Below are positions 1 to 11,871 of a stretch of DNA of 64,000 nucleotides, piece by piece. The stretch spans positions 19,416,501 to 19,480,500 of the forward strand of contig CM076154.1 in assembly GCA_038025085.1 (NCBI GenBank), written 5' to 3'. The position numbers were made by a program, and so were the translations under genes. The stretch is from Tetragonia tetragonoides. Lineage: Eukaryota > Streptophyta > Magnoliopsida > Caryophyllales > Aizoaceae. Below the pieces are notes generated by a model. It had not been told where the DNA came from. It was given only the letters and a program-made list of their open reading frames with translations, and did not search any database. Position 1 is the first letter of the stretch. Each line of letters opens with the position of its first letter.

Positions 1-2064
1 CACGCATCCCTAGACTACATCAATTAGATAAGTCTCGATTGCTCGACTACTCCTAGAGATCCTTTAGGAGTCTTATTCTCATTTACAATTCAATTCACGT
101 AATTTCATTTGTCAACTTAGTGGTACAATAACGAGACCACGACTCACTAATTCATTTCATGCTCATGACAATGAATAATAATAACGACGATAGTGACATT
201 TACGCATATTAAAAATAATCATGCTTCATATATGTCTAATAAAATTTTGGCAGCACTTCGGCAGTAAAACATGATTTCCAAAAATTACACTTTCAACAAA
301 TAATCCATCCAAGTATATTAGGTACTCATTAGCACTCAATAATAACCCATTCCAAATAGCACGTATATTATCTCATAATAATATAAGAAATTCAACATCG
401 CCATACATGCTCAATAATTAGCATATGAACTAATTAATTAACGAAGCTTCATAAACTCATCATGCTTGATATATTTCATATTTACAGCGAAGAATATATT
501 TCTAATTCTCATAATTAACGATGATATAATTTATTCATGCTTCGCATATTAAATTCACAACAAATAGGCAATTAGCACATAAGAAGTCAAAACTTTTTTA
601 TGGGTTTTGGAAAGAGGTAGACACAATCTCTTACCTAACAAACACTCACTAAACAGTAGGTGCGCTTGAAAATCACAACCCGATCACGCTTGTCCGTTAG
701 GTCCTAATTAAATACAATTACCGAGACATAATTAGTAAATACGAAAATCTAAAAAGTAACAAAATATTAATCTATTATTTTTATTTAAATTACTTGATAT
801 ATTTAAATCAATCTAGGCTTTCGAAAATCCGGAATCGGGTTCCAAACGAGTACAGAAAAATATAAATAATTATTGAAAAATACTGAAAAATACGAAATTA
901 ATTAAAACGAAACTATAAAACGAAACCCTAATTGGTTTTTTCGAGTCTAGGCCACGATCACCCAATCATGAGGAACCACGGCCTAGCCCATCACCAAGAT
1001 CACCACCCACCCACCACCATGGTCAGTAGTGGCTCGCCGGAGCACCGGCGACGGAGGAGAGAGAGGCGAGAGAAATAGATTGCGTGTGAGAGAGAAAGAG
1101 AGAGAGAGAGAGAATCGGGTGAGGAAGAGAGAGAGAGAGAGAGAGATTTTTGGCTCAATTTTGTAAACTGATAAATTGGCCCATCTCTTTGCTTATATAG
1201 GTCTTCAGTCAATAAAAGTCAAAACCTACTAAGCTTAGGAATACTTTTCTGATTTAATTGCTAATTAAAACCAATTAAATGCTAATTAAAACTAATTAAA
1301 AAAATAAGAATAAACCTTATTCATATGCAAAACAATTTAAAAATCCCACAAATTTGATAATTATAAATCACGAAATTCCCATAATAATTATTAATATTGT
1401 TATGGCTTAATTTGAATAAATCGAATCATTATACAAACATGCAATTTGAATCTCCGAAACTATTTATAAATGAATATAAATCGATATTATAATTATAGAA
1501 AATATTGGTATCACACAAATTGCTGTCAAAATTATAAACTGACGAACCTCTCCTAAAAGAGGGTGAAGAGGAGTATGTATAGAGTTAGGGGACGAAATTA
1601 GAGGCCTAGGGCTGCAGCCCCGTCGCCAAACTCGGCTCGGCCACAAAATCAGGCCTAGCAGCCACACGAAGGGAAATTGGGGCCAGCGGCGCGTAGCTGG
1701 GCCCAGCGGCTGCCTAAAAGGCCTCCCTTGTCACGCGTGTGCCACTGGGTCATCAGCGTCAGCTGCTTGACCCGGAGGTGCGCGCGTGACTAGGGATTTT
1801 TGAATTTTTGTGCTGACCAAATTATAAAAATGCCCTTAGGCTGACCTAGGGGGTCAGAATCGAGCAGTTTTAAACCAAATCTTCAAGACGCGATATCTCT
1901 TGATCCGGGAACCTTACAACAAGCGCTATCCAAACACTGAGGTTTAAGGAATTTCGTCTAGATCTCCGAGCAATGTCATTTTCTACTTACGTCCAAATTA
2001 ATCTATTACCATCATCATCGGGCTTTCCGGTGCCAGGGGATGAGAACCTTTTAGGGTGTCTACA
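1..2064 (-). mobile_element. Partial Ty3/gypsy-type LTR, reading leftwards
   Basis: On the minus strand the segment begins TGTAGACACCC at 2064, the kind of TG-start seen in plant gypsy LTRs, and runs off the left edge of the window. A TATA-like CTATATAAGC sits at 1200-1191 (minus). No open frame of interest is present. To the right of 2064 the sequence joins a different repeat family that also occurs around 2690 and 16000, so 2064 is a real boundary. The other end, the primer site and any coding region are outside the window. It could be a solo LTR or the start of a full element; the lineage is not assigned. Confidence 0.5.
1085..1146. repeat. (GA)n-rich tract in the LTR
   Basis: Two GA/AG runs separated by a short unique stretch lie just downstream (minus strand: upstream) of the TATA-like site of the partial LTR. 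GAGA tracts near promoters are common in plants; any function here is inference. Confidence 0.7.
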
Positions 2065-2256
2065 ACATGTACGACTTGTTTATGTGTCCGCTTATGTGGT
2101 GCTTAGGTGTCACCGTGACACGAAACTGAGCCTCCTAGGTGGCGTCATACGTGTCGTGCCCACACGTATAGAACTCATTTTTATTAGGTGTCATCACCAC
2201 CCGAAATTGGGCCTCCAAGGTGGCATCTTACGTGGCTTCCCTCACAAAATTGACTC

Positions 2257-2330
<74 letters not shown>
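2065..2330. repeat. GTGG-rich short repeat units ending in (AT)35
   Basis: Two units of roughly 80 bp share a pattern of 'cctc(c)aaggtggc', 'acgtggc' and 'cacacgaaattgactcaact', and the second runs into a pure (AT)n tract at 2261-2330. Related units occur at 15981-16062 and 16490-16623, the last again ending in (AT)n. The Tat element at 2733 inserted inside another copy. The family is dispersed and noncoding; I do not recognise it. Confidence 0.6.
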
Positions 2331-2333
<3 letters not shown>

Positions 2334-2727
2334 CAACCCCACACGATGTAACTCCCGTAAGTGGCATCCCACATATAATCACCACACGGATAATGACCCT
2401 ATTTTAGTGTGGTACTCAATTACTTTATTACCAATATGGTTATTTTGCGTATATTATCATTAACTTTTATAAAACTTTCCCTAAAAAAAGATCAAACTTT
2501 ATAAGGCCAAACATAGGCATATAGATCTGATTTTAAAGTTTTTTTTTCAATGCAATGATGTAAAATTTAGAATTTTTACAATTTCATAAATAAAGTTATT
2601 TTATCTACTACTTTTAAACAAATACTAATAATCAGATGTTATATTAAATTACTTTATCAAGGTCAAGGATGAAGATGCATTTATTAGTCACACTTGTACG
2701 ACTTGCTTAGGTGGTCGCTGACGTAGC
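2331..2727. other. AT-rich intergenic DNA, no gene seen
   Basis: No open frame, RNA gene or clear transposon end. The right part (about 2690-2732) is the left half of a GTGG-type repeat unit whose right half lies at 15981-16062 on the far side of the Tat element. Confidence 0.5.
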
Positions 2728-2732
2728 GCTAG

Positions 2733-4021
2733 TGTAAGGATTCGGGATTTTTCCAACCTTGTTCCACGGAGTGCGTCCTTATAGAAAGTTTGTCAGTTGG
2801 GGGCTTAGATAAGTTCAAGGGACCATCGAGTTAGAAAAGCTTTTGAAAAGATTTGAATTGAATAAAAACCATGAAAGAGGTCACAAATCTGCTATCGGCG
2901 TTTTATCGAAGGGACAAACCGTAGGGACAACCCAATAGCGTGAAAAGTGAACTGATCATGTTTTTAGAAAGACTGCCGCTTATATAAAACATATAAGTAC
3001 CCAAGAATAAAGGGTTCGGGGCGAAGGTACAAGGTGGGAAGGTGTTAGGCACCCCAACTCGCCCGTATTATGACGGCCTCTGCTAACTCAATTTTGCTTA
3101 ATAATTTAAAGACATAATTCCATGCAAAACCGTATTAACAACCTAGACTTAGACTATTAATTGGTTTATCACAAGCATCACAACATTTATTTTAACCCTT
3201 ATTTAGACATGCATTCGATTGACAAGTTGAGCAGCACAACGACTAGACAGACAGTATTTAGGAAGCGATAAAAACGTGACCTAGCATGATATCTACATTA
3301 TGACAGCTGGAAAAATAAACAGTAAGCAATTAATTTAATTTGAGCCCTCAGGAATTTGTACCTGAACTGTAGGCTATATTTGACAATAATAGTAAAAATA
3401 GATCTCAAGTTTTAGAAGAAAGAGGGGGAAGCTCAGGAGTACTCAACTGAGAATAGATGTTGCCAACTGTAGGCTGTGTCCTTTAAACTGAGGGTGAAGG
3501 GTTGTTTATATAGGCGAGGAAAGTAGGGTTGTACGGTCGAATTTGAGCTGAAAAACGAGACGGGCTTGAAAAATGAGCCGGGCCTGAAGGGGAGTCAGCG
3601 CCGCTAGCGGCCCTGGGAAATTGGTCAGCGCCGCTAGCGGCCCTGGGACTTTTCTCCAGGGCCGCAGACGGCTGTCAGCAACCAGCTAGATGACGTCATC
3701 CAGCCTATTTTCATTTTCCAGAGGATTTTAAATATTCCGAAAAACATGAAAAGATCGTTTTACCCCGGAACGGTAAAAGACGGTTTTACCCTTAAATTGC
3801 AACTTAGCGACCGGGAGTCGGAATGAGGCACGAGACATGTCGTTGGAAAGCTCTTGAACGGGGCTTCTGAATGGAATGGAATGAATGAGTGTTTGGACGG
3901 AAAAAAAAACCTGAGACCTTTTTTAACTATTAAAGCAAAATAGTAGTTCAAGCTTAAAAATTACTCCTTTCATCATTGGGCTTTTGCGGAGAAATCTGAA
4001 GACGCTTTTTTGGCGTCTACA
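2733..4021 (-). repeat. 3' LTR of the Tat element
   Basis: Matches 14685-15980 along its whole length with scattered substitutions and small indels. The minus-strand start is a short hairpin (GACGCC / GCGTC with an A-rich loop). It holds two copies of the GC-rich palindrome centred on GCCGCTAGCGGC (about 3598-3655), a TGACGTCA bZIP-type palindrome at 3691-3698 and a TATA-like CCTATATAAAC at 3514-3504 (minus). Confidence 0.92.
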
Positions 4022-4036
4022 AAAGCCTCCACTTTG
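4022..4036 (-). other. Polypurine tract of the Tat element
   Basis: On the minus strand AAAGTGGAGGCTTT directly precedes the TG start of the 3' LTR, the expected place and composition for the plus-strand primer of reverse transcription. Confidence 0.6.
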
Positions 4037-4439
4037 ATTGAGTTTGAGTAAAAGCGAAGATCAAAGGACTTCGAAGGAGACATGCAGGATGCTGATGTAC
4101 ACATGGTATGTGAGAGTGTACAGTATGTATGCATATGAAGACAAACCTGAGTTGATACATGCTCGTAGCGCGCTAAGATTTCATCCTTGTGAACACAAGA
4201 GAAAACAAGGGTTATAGTAGCAGGATAGAACACCGCTCGTAGGTGGCCTAAACGTCTACTGGGGACCTGTATTCAGAGTGAATGAAAAAGTTAGTAATAC
4301 TTTGGGAATGATCAACGCGGAGTGCTTCGACAAATAGTGACTAAACACCACTCGGTGGATGTCGAGATCCTTCCCTGTATAAGAAACGAAAAAGTCAACG
4401 AGATAGCGCGATTAAAAATAATCGGCCATAAAGTGGTTA

Positions 4440-4755
4440 GGACATATGAACATTTTAAATGCAATAGTTTAAGCAATAATTGACTGAAACATATGAAAAA
4501 TAATGGACAATATAACCGCAACAGTTTAAGCAATCATTGACTGACACAAAATAAGTAACCTCGTAGAAGGATAGTTTAACCGCAATAGCTTAAGCGACCA
4601 TTGACTGGCCCCAAATTCGTGGTTTCGCAGAAGGACAGTTTAACCGCAATAGCTTAAGCGATCAGTGACTGACCCAAAATTTGTAGTTTCGCAGAAGGAC
4701 AGTTTAACCGCAATAGCTTAAGCGATCAGTGACTGAGCCAAAATTTGTAGTATTG
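4440..4755. repeat. Tandem repeats, about 64 bp, five copies
   Basis: The anchor 'gcaa(t/c)ag(c/t)ttaagc' recurs at 4461, 4518, 4582, 4646 and 4710, giving spacings of 57, 64, 64 and 64. The last three copies are nearly identical and the first two are diverged. The array lies in the 3' untranslated region of the Tat element, where this lineage is known to carry tandem arrays. Confidence 0.85.
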
Positions 4756-5039
4756 GGGTGCTTAGCAAGTGCCGATAACAATTTTCGGGCTCATAAATAA
4801 GTTGGGTGCTCCGGGCGGTGAGAATCGTCGCAGTGTAGATCCGACTTTCAGTATTTGGGACCTGCAAAAATAAACGGGTTAGTTTTACCTGAAAATAGTT
4901 GGTACCGTAAAATGGGCCAACTGTCGGATTTGAACTTGTTGGCCAGAGTGCTTCGCTCCCGCGCGCTTGGTACTGGTATCTGCCGCAAATGAGCTATAGT
5001 AACGAACTTTGGACTAGAAAAAGGGGTCGTGCGTCAGTA

Positions 5040-5404
5040 GTGGGGCCCGTGCTGCAGGTCTGCAGGGCCGCTAGCAGCCCAGGCCAGCGCGGCTAGCGGC
5101 GCTGGGCTTGAGCCAATAAAAGCGCTTTGGCGCTTCTTTTTTCCTTTTTCGCGTTTTGGGTCTTCTTCTTGGCCGAGCAAAAATTGTCGAGAGCCATTGT
5201 TGAAGCTCCACCATCGTTGAGTGCTTCACTCCACTTGAGGTAAGTCGATTCTTGTCCGTTTTCTTCGGTTTTTGTCTTGAATTTGCTTATTTTTCCACCT
5301 AGTTGCTGAATTTCGGGTTACATTGTTGAATGGGTGCCTGTTTCTTGCGAATATGAAACTTCTGTTTTCCCACTTGTAGAGAGAGAAAACTCCATTGTGT
5401 TCCC
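5040..5404 (+). promoter_or_regulatory. Promoter, 5' UTR and 5' UTR intron of the PMD gene
   Basis: GC-rich palindromic modules (GGCCGCTAGCAGCCCAGG and GCGGCTAGCGGCGCTGGG, 5075-5106) are followed by a CCAATAAAAG box at about 5113-5122. A 5' UTR intron is likely: donor GAG|GTAAGT with GT at 5240, acceptor CTTGTAG ending at 5379, then 25 bases to the ATG at 5405. The same GC module occurs in the LTRs and before the second antisense gene. Confidence 0.55.
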
Positions 5405-8170
5405 ATGGCTCCCGTAGACAAAGGGAAGCGTCCTATGAGTGATGAGGAGTATGACCGGAGCCTTTTTCGCACCGGGTTGCCTTCTACCCGAGGGCCTCCA
5501 AGCGGTCACGCGGATGGGGCTCGACTGTACCAAGATGCTTTTATGCGGTTGGATTGGCGCCCTCCTGGAGTTTGGAACCGCAGTGTACTGTTGCCGGATA
5601 GATGGAGTCATTTGTCTGACTTGGGGCTGGTATGTATTATGACACTCTTTTCTTATTTTTTTCTGTTCAGTATATTTAAATTGAAAATTGTAACTGTTAG
5701 TGTTTCAGCACACGAACAAATTGGGACTTGTACTGGATTGGTGGTCAGCTGTATATAATTTGTGTGGAATTTATTTTAGCTGTATTTGTGGTATACGGGG
5801 TATTGAGAAAATTTTGTTGGTTGGCTAAGGTGTTGGGGTTTTGTTGCAGGCTCATGGGACTACTTCCCACTGGGCTATGATGTTGGGGACCTTTTCGGAG
5901 GGGGCCAGGAATTTGGTACTGGACTCCGGTCTCGTCGAGTTTTTGACTGTTATCCCTGCTTGTCACTCGGGGGATTCTAGGATTGTTGCCCGGGGGTTAT
6001 TGGAGAGGTTTTGGGATTCTACGAACACTTTCCATACACCTGTGGGAGAGATGTTTCCTACCCCTTATCAGTTTGCTGTGCTGACAGGGTTATCCTTTAG
6101 AGGGCGTCGTATTCAGTATGATCCGAGCAATTGGCGACGGAATGATACCTTGCTGGATCTTTACGGGCCTGTATCCATCCATTTTGATAAGGATCGGGTT
6201 TCCTTAGCGCGGTTGTGGGAGACCGTATCTGCGCATGGGCTCACCAAGGAGCAGAGGGCTCGTATTTTCCTAACTTGCTTGCTGGGGTCGACGATCTTTG
6301 CTCAGAAGAAGAGTGTGTGTCAAGTCGGTTTCTTGACATGCTTGGAGGATTTGACCAAGGCGCGTGAGTACAACCTTGGTGCTGCTACTTATGCTTCTTT
6401 GGTGAAGTGGTGCCATCGGGCCTGTAGGCCTAAGGAGACAAGTGAGAGGACATCTATCACGGGCCCATGGAGGATACTAGAGGTAGGCATTTTTTTTCCT
6501 CTCTTTATTGCCTGTCTTCAATTGTGGAAATCATTTTTTGTGTTTGCTTGTGTGGCAGCTGTTGTTCTTTGAGTATTTTACAGCTTTCGGTCCTCATCGT
6601 CCTGGTTTAAGGATGTTCCCTTTAGGTTCACGATGGGTCGGTAGGGATGCCCATCCATTTACTTCTCTGGAGCATTTCCGGGCCACCTTTGAGAGCCATG
6701 TTGTGTCTACGGTACGTTGCTGCTCATTTGTGCGCTCCCTTTTGTTCATTTTGTGTGAATGAACTTTGAATTGGTAATCTGCAGGTGCCATGGTCCGCTT
6801 TTGATGAGGTTCCTAGGGTTCCTCCCCACATTACCCTAGAGTCTTTAGGGTATCTTTTCTACGAGTGGTCTTCGAGGGGCCATTCAGCTTTGTATGGTAC
6901 TTGGGGGATCGCTTGACTCGGTTGGTCTATCCCTCCCTGGGTACTCATCTAGTTCCGGAAGATCCTCCTTTGACCATGTTTTACCTACGTGGTCTGAGTG
7001 TGCAGGACCTGGGGGTCGTGATCCGTGTTAGGGCGGCGCAGGAGTTTGTCGTGCCGGAGGTCGTTGGCTTAGACCAGACTGCCATGTACCTGGCCTATTG
7101 CTTGGACCGCTTGATGTTAGACCTTACTTTTGAGGTAAGAAACTTATCTGCATCTTTTCACTGTACGTGTAATATACTGACTTCTTGTGTCTTGTAGGTG
7201 GATCGTCTAGCTCCTCAGGGTCCTAGGAGGTCCCATTCTAGAACTTCTCGGAGTCAGCCCCCAAGTGTGACCTTGCCGACCAATGAGGTGAGGTATTTTG
7301 GAGAGAGTGGGGGATGCATAGTGGAGGAGTTCCCTCTTCATATTGCTGATGGAGAGGCGGTGGAGGGCCTGCCCTTGCCTGATGGTTGCATGGGGGTGAG
7401 CCATCTTCTCTGTCTCTCTTTTGTACTTGTGTTTGCTTTTGAGTGTTTGACTTTATTTTGTGGCTCTCTCTCTCTTTTGTAGTTGAAGCGGGAGCATACC
7501 TCTCAAGTCTTCAAGCTCATTCATCTGTTGAAGAAAAGCTATGGTCGAGCGATGGGTAAGGGGAAGAGTTCTCGATCTAAGACCGTTGATGTAAGTAAAC
7601 TCTCTTCTCTTTTTTTTTTTGGTTTTTTTTAGTTAAGTGAAGTGCTTAACTTAACATTTTAACTTTGATTATCTGCAGATGTCTCAGTCCTCGTCTTCGG
7701 TAGGACCATGTGACTCTTCCGCTGCGAGGGCTTTTTCGGCGAGCAGACCATCTATTGCTCGTTCTCCTCCTGTAGTGGTGACCAGACCTCCTGTTGATGA
7801 GGCGCCCGGACCTTCTGTCCCGTATGTTCCGGAGATGTTCTCTCCTGTTGATTTCCGGCCTTCTCTTAATAGGTTGCCCGTTGCTACGCCCTTGGCTAGA
7901 GGTTGGGCGAACGCCCCTGGATGGGATATGTCATATGCTGGGCCTTCTCATCAGGATGTGGCTATGGATTTCGCCAGTCAGGCCACGGCGAACTTCTTTG
8001 CCTCGGGGTTTTCGGCAAGTACCCCTATGCGGGCCCCAGCGTATGATGGACGGGACATGAGGCCTGAGAACAGCAGGCCCATATATAGCTATTCTCTCCA
8101 TTATTCGACCGGAAACTATGGTCAGGGGCCGTCCATTGATAATGAGGCTGACAACAACGATTCCAGTTGA
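5405..8170 (+). CDS. Plant mobile domain (PMD, MAIN-like) gene, antisense in Tat element
   Basis: Seven exons can be read from canonical GT-AG sites: 5405-5629, 5850-6482, 6559-6711, 6785-7134, 7198-7395, 7483-7590 and 7679-8170. Lengths are 225, 633, 153, 350, 198, 108 and 492. Six are multiples of three with phase-0 introns. Exon 4 is one base short of 351, and its reading frame changes near 6865-6900, so a 1-nt deletion probably breaks the gene. Intact length would be about 719 residues. Exon 2 carries the plant mobile domain signature (RGLLERFWDSTNTFHTPVGEM, then QFAVLTGLSFRG), as in Arabidopsis MAIN/MAIL1 and many transposon-borne relatives. The C-terminal exon is Ser/Pro-rich and probably disordered. 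Being antisense to the retroelement, its introns would not be removed from the element's own RNA. Family function is linked to gene and transposon silencing; activity of this copy is unknown. Confidence 0.72.
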
Positions 8171-8689
<519 letters not shown>

Positions 8690-8902
8690 GTCTGGGCCGC
8701 TGGCGGCGCTGGGCTGGGCCGCTAGCAGCGCTGGGCTGGGACACTAGCGGCGCTGACCAGTGCTGCTGACGACTCTTGTTTCTGGATTTCTGGCTTTTTT
8801 GGCCCGCGTTCCTGTCCATAAATAGGATTTTCGGGATGCTTGATGTTGTACCAATTTTTTTTTGTATACCTTAGCTCTCTCAAACTTCTCCAATTTTCTG
8901 CC
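8690..8902 (+). promoter_or_regulatory. Promoter of the DUF7745-like antisense gene
   Basis: Four tandem GC-rich modules (GGCCGCTGGCGGCGCTGGG, GGCCGCTAGCAGCGCTGGG, GACACTAGCGGCGCTG and a weaker one) lie at about 8696-8770. A good TATA box, CATAAATAG, follows at 8817-8825, and a short leader reaches the ATG at 8903. The modules match those in the LTRs and upstream of the PMD gene. Confidence 0.6.
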
Positions 8903-10248
8903 ATGGTGAAATCCGTTGAAGATCTGTTCGATGCCTGGTGCAAGAATCTGACCGTAGAAGATAAACTTAAACTAGCCCCGTTTCATGTTTCTACCTTGCT
9001 AACTTTAAAACCAACCAAAATATTGTGGCCCCTTCTTCGGTCTGCTTTGAATTATTGAGATCCTGACCTGCATGTTTTCCGGTTTGGTAATTCTGAACTA
9101 TGCCCTTTGGTTGAGGAATTTGCTGCGATCACTAATATTCCTGATGTTCTTCCCCCAGCTGTGCCTTATGTGAGAGATGGTTTTAGGGATAAATACAGGA
9201 AATCCCTGGGCTTGTCATCTGCAGAAGCCAAAAACATGGTGCTCGGTGTTGATGTGGACTTGGTTCAACTTTGCGAAAAATTCGCTATTTCTTTTGAAAA
9301 AGGTGTCATATTCAGGCGTTGTCATCGACAGGCTTTTGTACTGTGCCTGTTAAACTGCCTGTTGTTTGTTAATGCAGAATCTTTCAAATTGGGTACAGCC
9401 TCGTTGCTGCGAGTGGTTAATCAAATGGTTGAGGGGCATTCTCCTTTGCACCTGGTCGTAGGGGAAACCCTTATTGGGCTTGACAGGTTGAAAGCATCTC
9501 CTAACCAAGCTTTTTCGGGCAGCCCCCTGATTTTGAAATCTGGTTATGTGAGCATCTAAGGTTGATAGAGTCGCCAGACAATCTGATTATTCGTGTTCCT
9601 CGGACTTAGTTAAAGAAAACCTATACTGCTGCTAGCTTTCTGGTTAGGAAAAGGCTATATTCTGAAAAGTCCCTTGCTGAATGGGATGCCTTTTTCCAAG
9701 CGGGATCTATCATTCGTTGACATGTGCCCTGGTGGAGCTTGACTTCTTTAGTGGCTTGTGATGACTGGATCCTTCATACTACCATACTGGGTCTGTACAT
9801 GACCACTTTCTTCTTTCCCTCTAGGGTCATGAGGAAATACGGTTTGAAGCAGGTGATCCCCTATCAAGAGACTACTAGACCAAATGTCGTAGCCTTAACC
9901 ACTGAATTCGCTGCGGAGTGGGGAAAGTATTGGCGTAGCCGGCAACGCTGGACTGTACCTCGGGTGATTGCCCCAACTTAGGTCTCTGAGATCTACCTAA
10001 ACTGGTTTTCTTGCAGTGATGGAGAAGTGAGACGAGCCCTTCCTCATGAAAAGTGGGACCAACTAAAGCCTAGATATGACTCACAAACAGGAGGCAAGAA
10101 AAGAAAGGAACTGTCTCAAATGGGAGACTATCATGTATTGAAGAGAGACAAGCCCCCAGCTCAAGGAAACGATCACAGTTCATCCTCAAGCCAGGGTCCT
10201 TCAAAGAAGAACTCTTCGACGATGCCTTCTAAAGGGAAGAAGGATTAA
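8903..10248 (+). pseudogene. DUF7745-like gene, broken, antisense in Tat element
   Basis: Without its breaks this would be an intronless frame of about 450 codons. The N-terminal part (KNLTVEDKLKLAPFHVSTLL, then DPDLHVFRFGN...LVEEFAAI) resembles the DUF7745 family often found with plant retroelements, which expects WDP at the site where TGA (9056-9058) now stands. A 1-nt loss near 9536 shifts the frame just before the family's IWL(C/Y)EHLRLI block. Further stops are TAG 9607, TGA 9718 and TAG 9979. The tail (about 10030-10248) is Lys/Ser-rich. An AATAAA signal lies at about 10385. Family assignment is from memory of its sequence pattern. Function is unknown, and the copy is dead. Confidence 0.6.
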
Positions 10249-10457
10249 AGAAGTTTTCTAGGAAAGCAAATCTAGTTTTCAAAGGAAAAAAATAATAGGA
10301 ATTTGTTTAGCTTAAACCTTCATAGTTGCATTATTTCCTTAGGAAGTTTAATTCTTACAGTGTAAGCTTATTCGTTCAGTTTGAATAAAGATTATCCCCT
10401 TTTTTTTTGAATGAGTTGAAAAGAATTTTTGATTTTAGCCGGGCCCTTTTGAAAGGG
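10249..10457. terminator. Convergent 3' ends of antisense gene and pol remnant
   Basis: The + strand DUF7745-like gene and the minus-strand integrase remnant end about 210 bp apart. AATAAAG at about 10385 (+) is a plausible polyadenylation signal for the antisense transcript. Confidence 0.4.
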
Positions 10458-11400
10458 TTACCTACGTATCCAGTGTGGAATCAGCCCAGCGTAGTTTTTT
10501 TTTTTATTGTTTAAGTTTTCGAATTTTTTTTTTCTGTAGACGTAACACTTCTTTAGTTGATCCATATTGGTGAGCTGGCTGAATTCGATGCCATCAATAT
10601 CCATGAGTCTGACGGCGCCTCCTGAGATGATGTCTTTGATGATGAATGGTCCAGACCAGTTTGGTCGAAATTTGCCTCTGGGGTCGGTTACTGGGGCTCG
10701 TAATTCTTTCCATACTAAGTCCCCTTCCTTTAAATTTCGAGGTCGAACCTTTTTGTTGAACGCTCTTTCCATGCGTTGTTGATACATGTGGGAATGGTCT
10801 AGGACCCATAGGCGTCTTTCATCTGTGAACATGAGTTCTTCGTAGTGGGCTTGCAACCATTGGGTTTCAGGAATGTCTCTTTCTAAGGCTATGCGCATGG
10901 AGGGTAGTTGGATTTCTATGGGTAGAATTGCTTCCATTCCATAGACTAGGGAGTAAGGTGTTGCTCCTGTAGAGGATCTTATGGATGTCCTATACCCCCA
11001 AAGGGCAAATGGAAGTTTGATGGGCCAATCTTTGTAGTTTTCTATCATCTTTTCAAAGATAGTTTTGAGGTTTTTATTGGCGGCCTCTACTGTGCCATTG
11101 GTCTGGGGACGGTAAGGGGATGATTTGTGGTGCTGGATTTTATAGCTTTTGAGAAGGGTGTCTGTTTCTGCTTTGAAATGGGATTCATGGTCACTTATGA
11201 TTTCATGTGGAACACCATATCGGCAAATGATGTTATTCCTTATGAATTTGGACACTTGTTTGGAGGTAAGGACGACATAGGACTGGGCTTCAACCCACTG
11301 GGTAAAATAATCTATGGCTACTAGGATGTATTCATGTCCTCCCGAGCCCTTCGGGGTGATCTTTCCAATGATGTCTATTGCCCATGAAGAAAATGGCTAA
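10458..11400 (-). pseudogene. Tat integrase core and C-terminal domain (pol remnant)
   Basis: A continuous frame encodes the retroviral-type integrase core. The catalytic acidic residues are visible: D in WAIDIIG, D in EIISDHESHF and E in NGTVEAANKNLK. The C-terminal part ends in a GPFIIKDIISGGAVRL-type segment typical of plant gypsy integrases. A stop (TAG at 11398-11400, minus) sits just before the core where tryptophan is usual. There is no chromodomain. With no reverse transcriptase upstream the enzyme cannot be made as part of a normal polyprotein. Confidence 0.85.
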
Positions 11401-11871
11401 GGAGAGGTGAAGTTGTGGAGCATCGAGGGTGGCATATGCTGCAGGTTGGCATATATCTGACACTTCTTAAACTTCTTAACGTAGTCGTAACAATCCTTTT
11501 TCATAGTAGTCTAGTAGTATCCCAATCGTAGAACCTTCCTGGAGAGCATTCGCCCATTCATGTGTGGTCCGCACACCCCATTGTGTAGCTCGTCCATGAT
11601 CTCTGCGGCTTCTTCAAAGTTCACACATCTGAGGTTAACTCCATTGTGGGATTTCTTGTATAGAACCCCCTTTGTATTCTATGTATTGCGCCGCTAAGAG
11701 AAGGATGGCCCGTTGAGCTCTTAGTGGTGCATCTTGAGGGTATACTCCTTTGGTGATGTAGTTGAAGACGTCTTGGTACCAAGGAGCTTCTTCGATCGGA
11801 GCCAAAGTAATTTCTGTGTCGAGGTTGTTGCAAAAGGCTGGTTCGCTTCTTTTTCTTTTGGGGAATGGCAC
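11401..11871 (-). pseudogene. End of RNase H region and integrase zinc-binding domain, frameshifted
   Basis: Starts with a TLAPIEEAPWYQDVFNYITK-like stretch that precedes integrase in Tat pol. An extra G near 11672 shifts the frame before the HHCC-type zinc region (ELHNGVCGPHMNG, then DCYDYVKKFKKC). At least one further stop follows. This is the left-over 5' edge of pol after the internal deletion. Confidence 0.7.

Noticed and set aside
1973..2407. A 144-codon + strand frame with a Tyr-Ile run
   Set aside because: It crosses an LTR boundary and an (AT)n tract; no gene-like composition or homology.
3760..4233. Minus-strand frames in and beside the 3' LTR
   Set aside because: They lie in LTR/UTR sequence, and the matching LTR at 15725 has a different frame.
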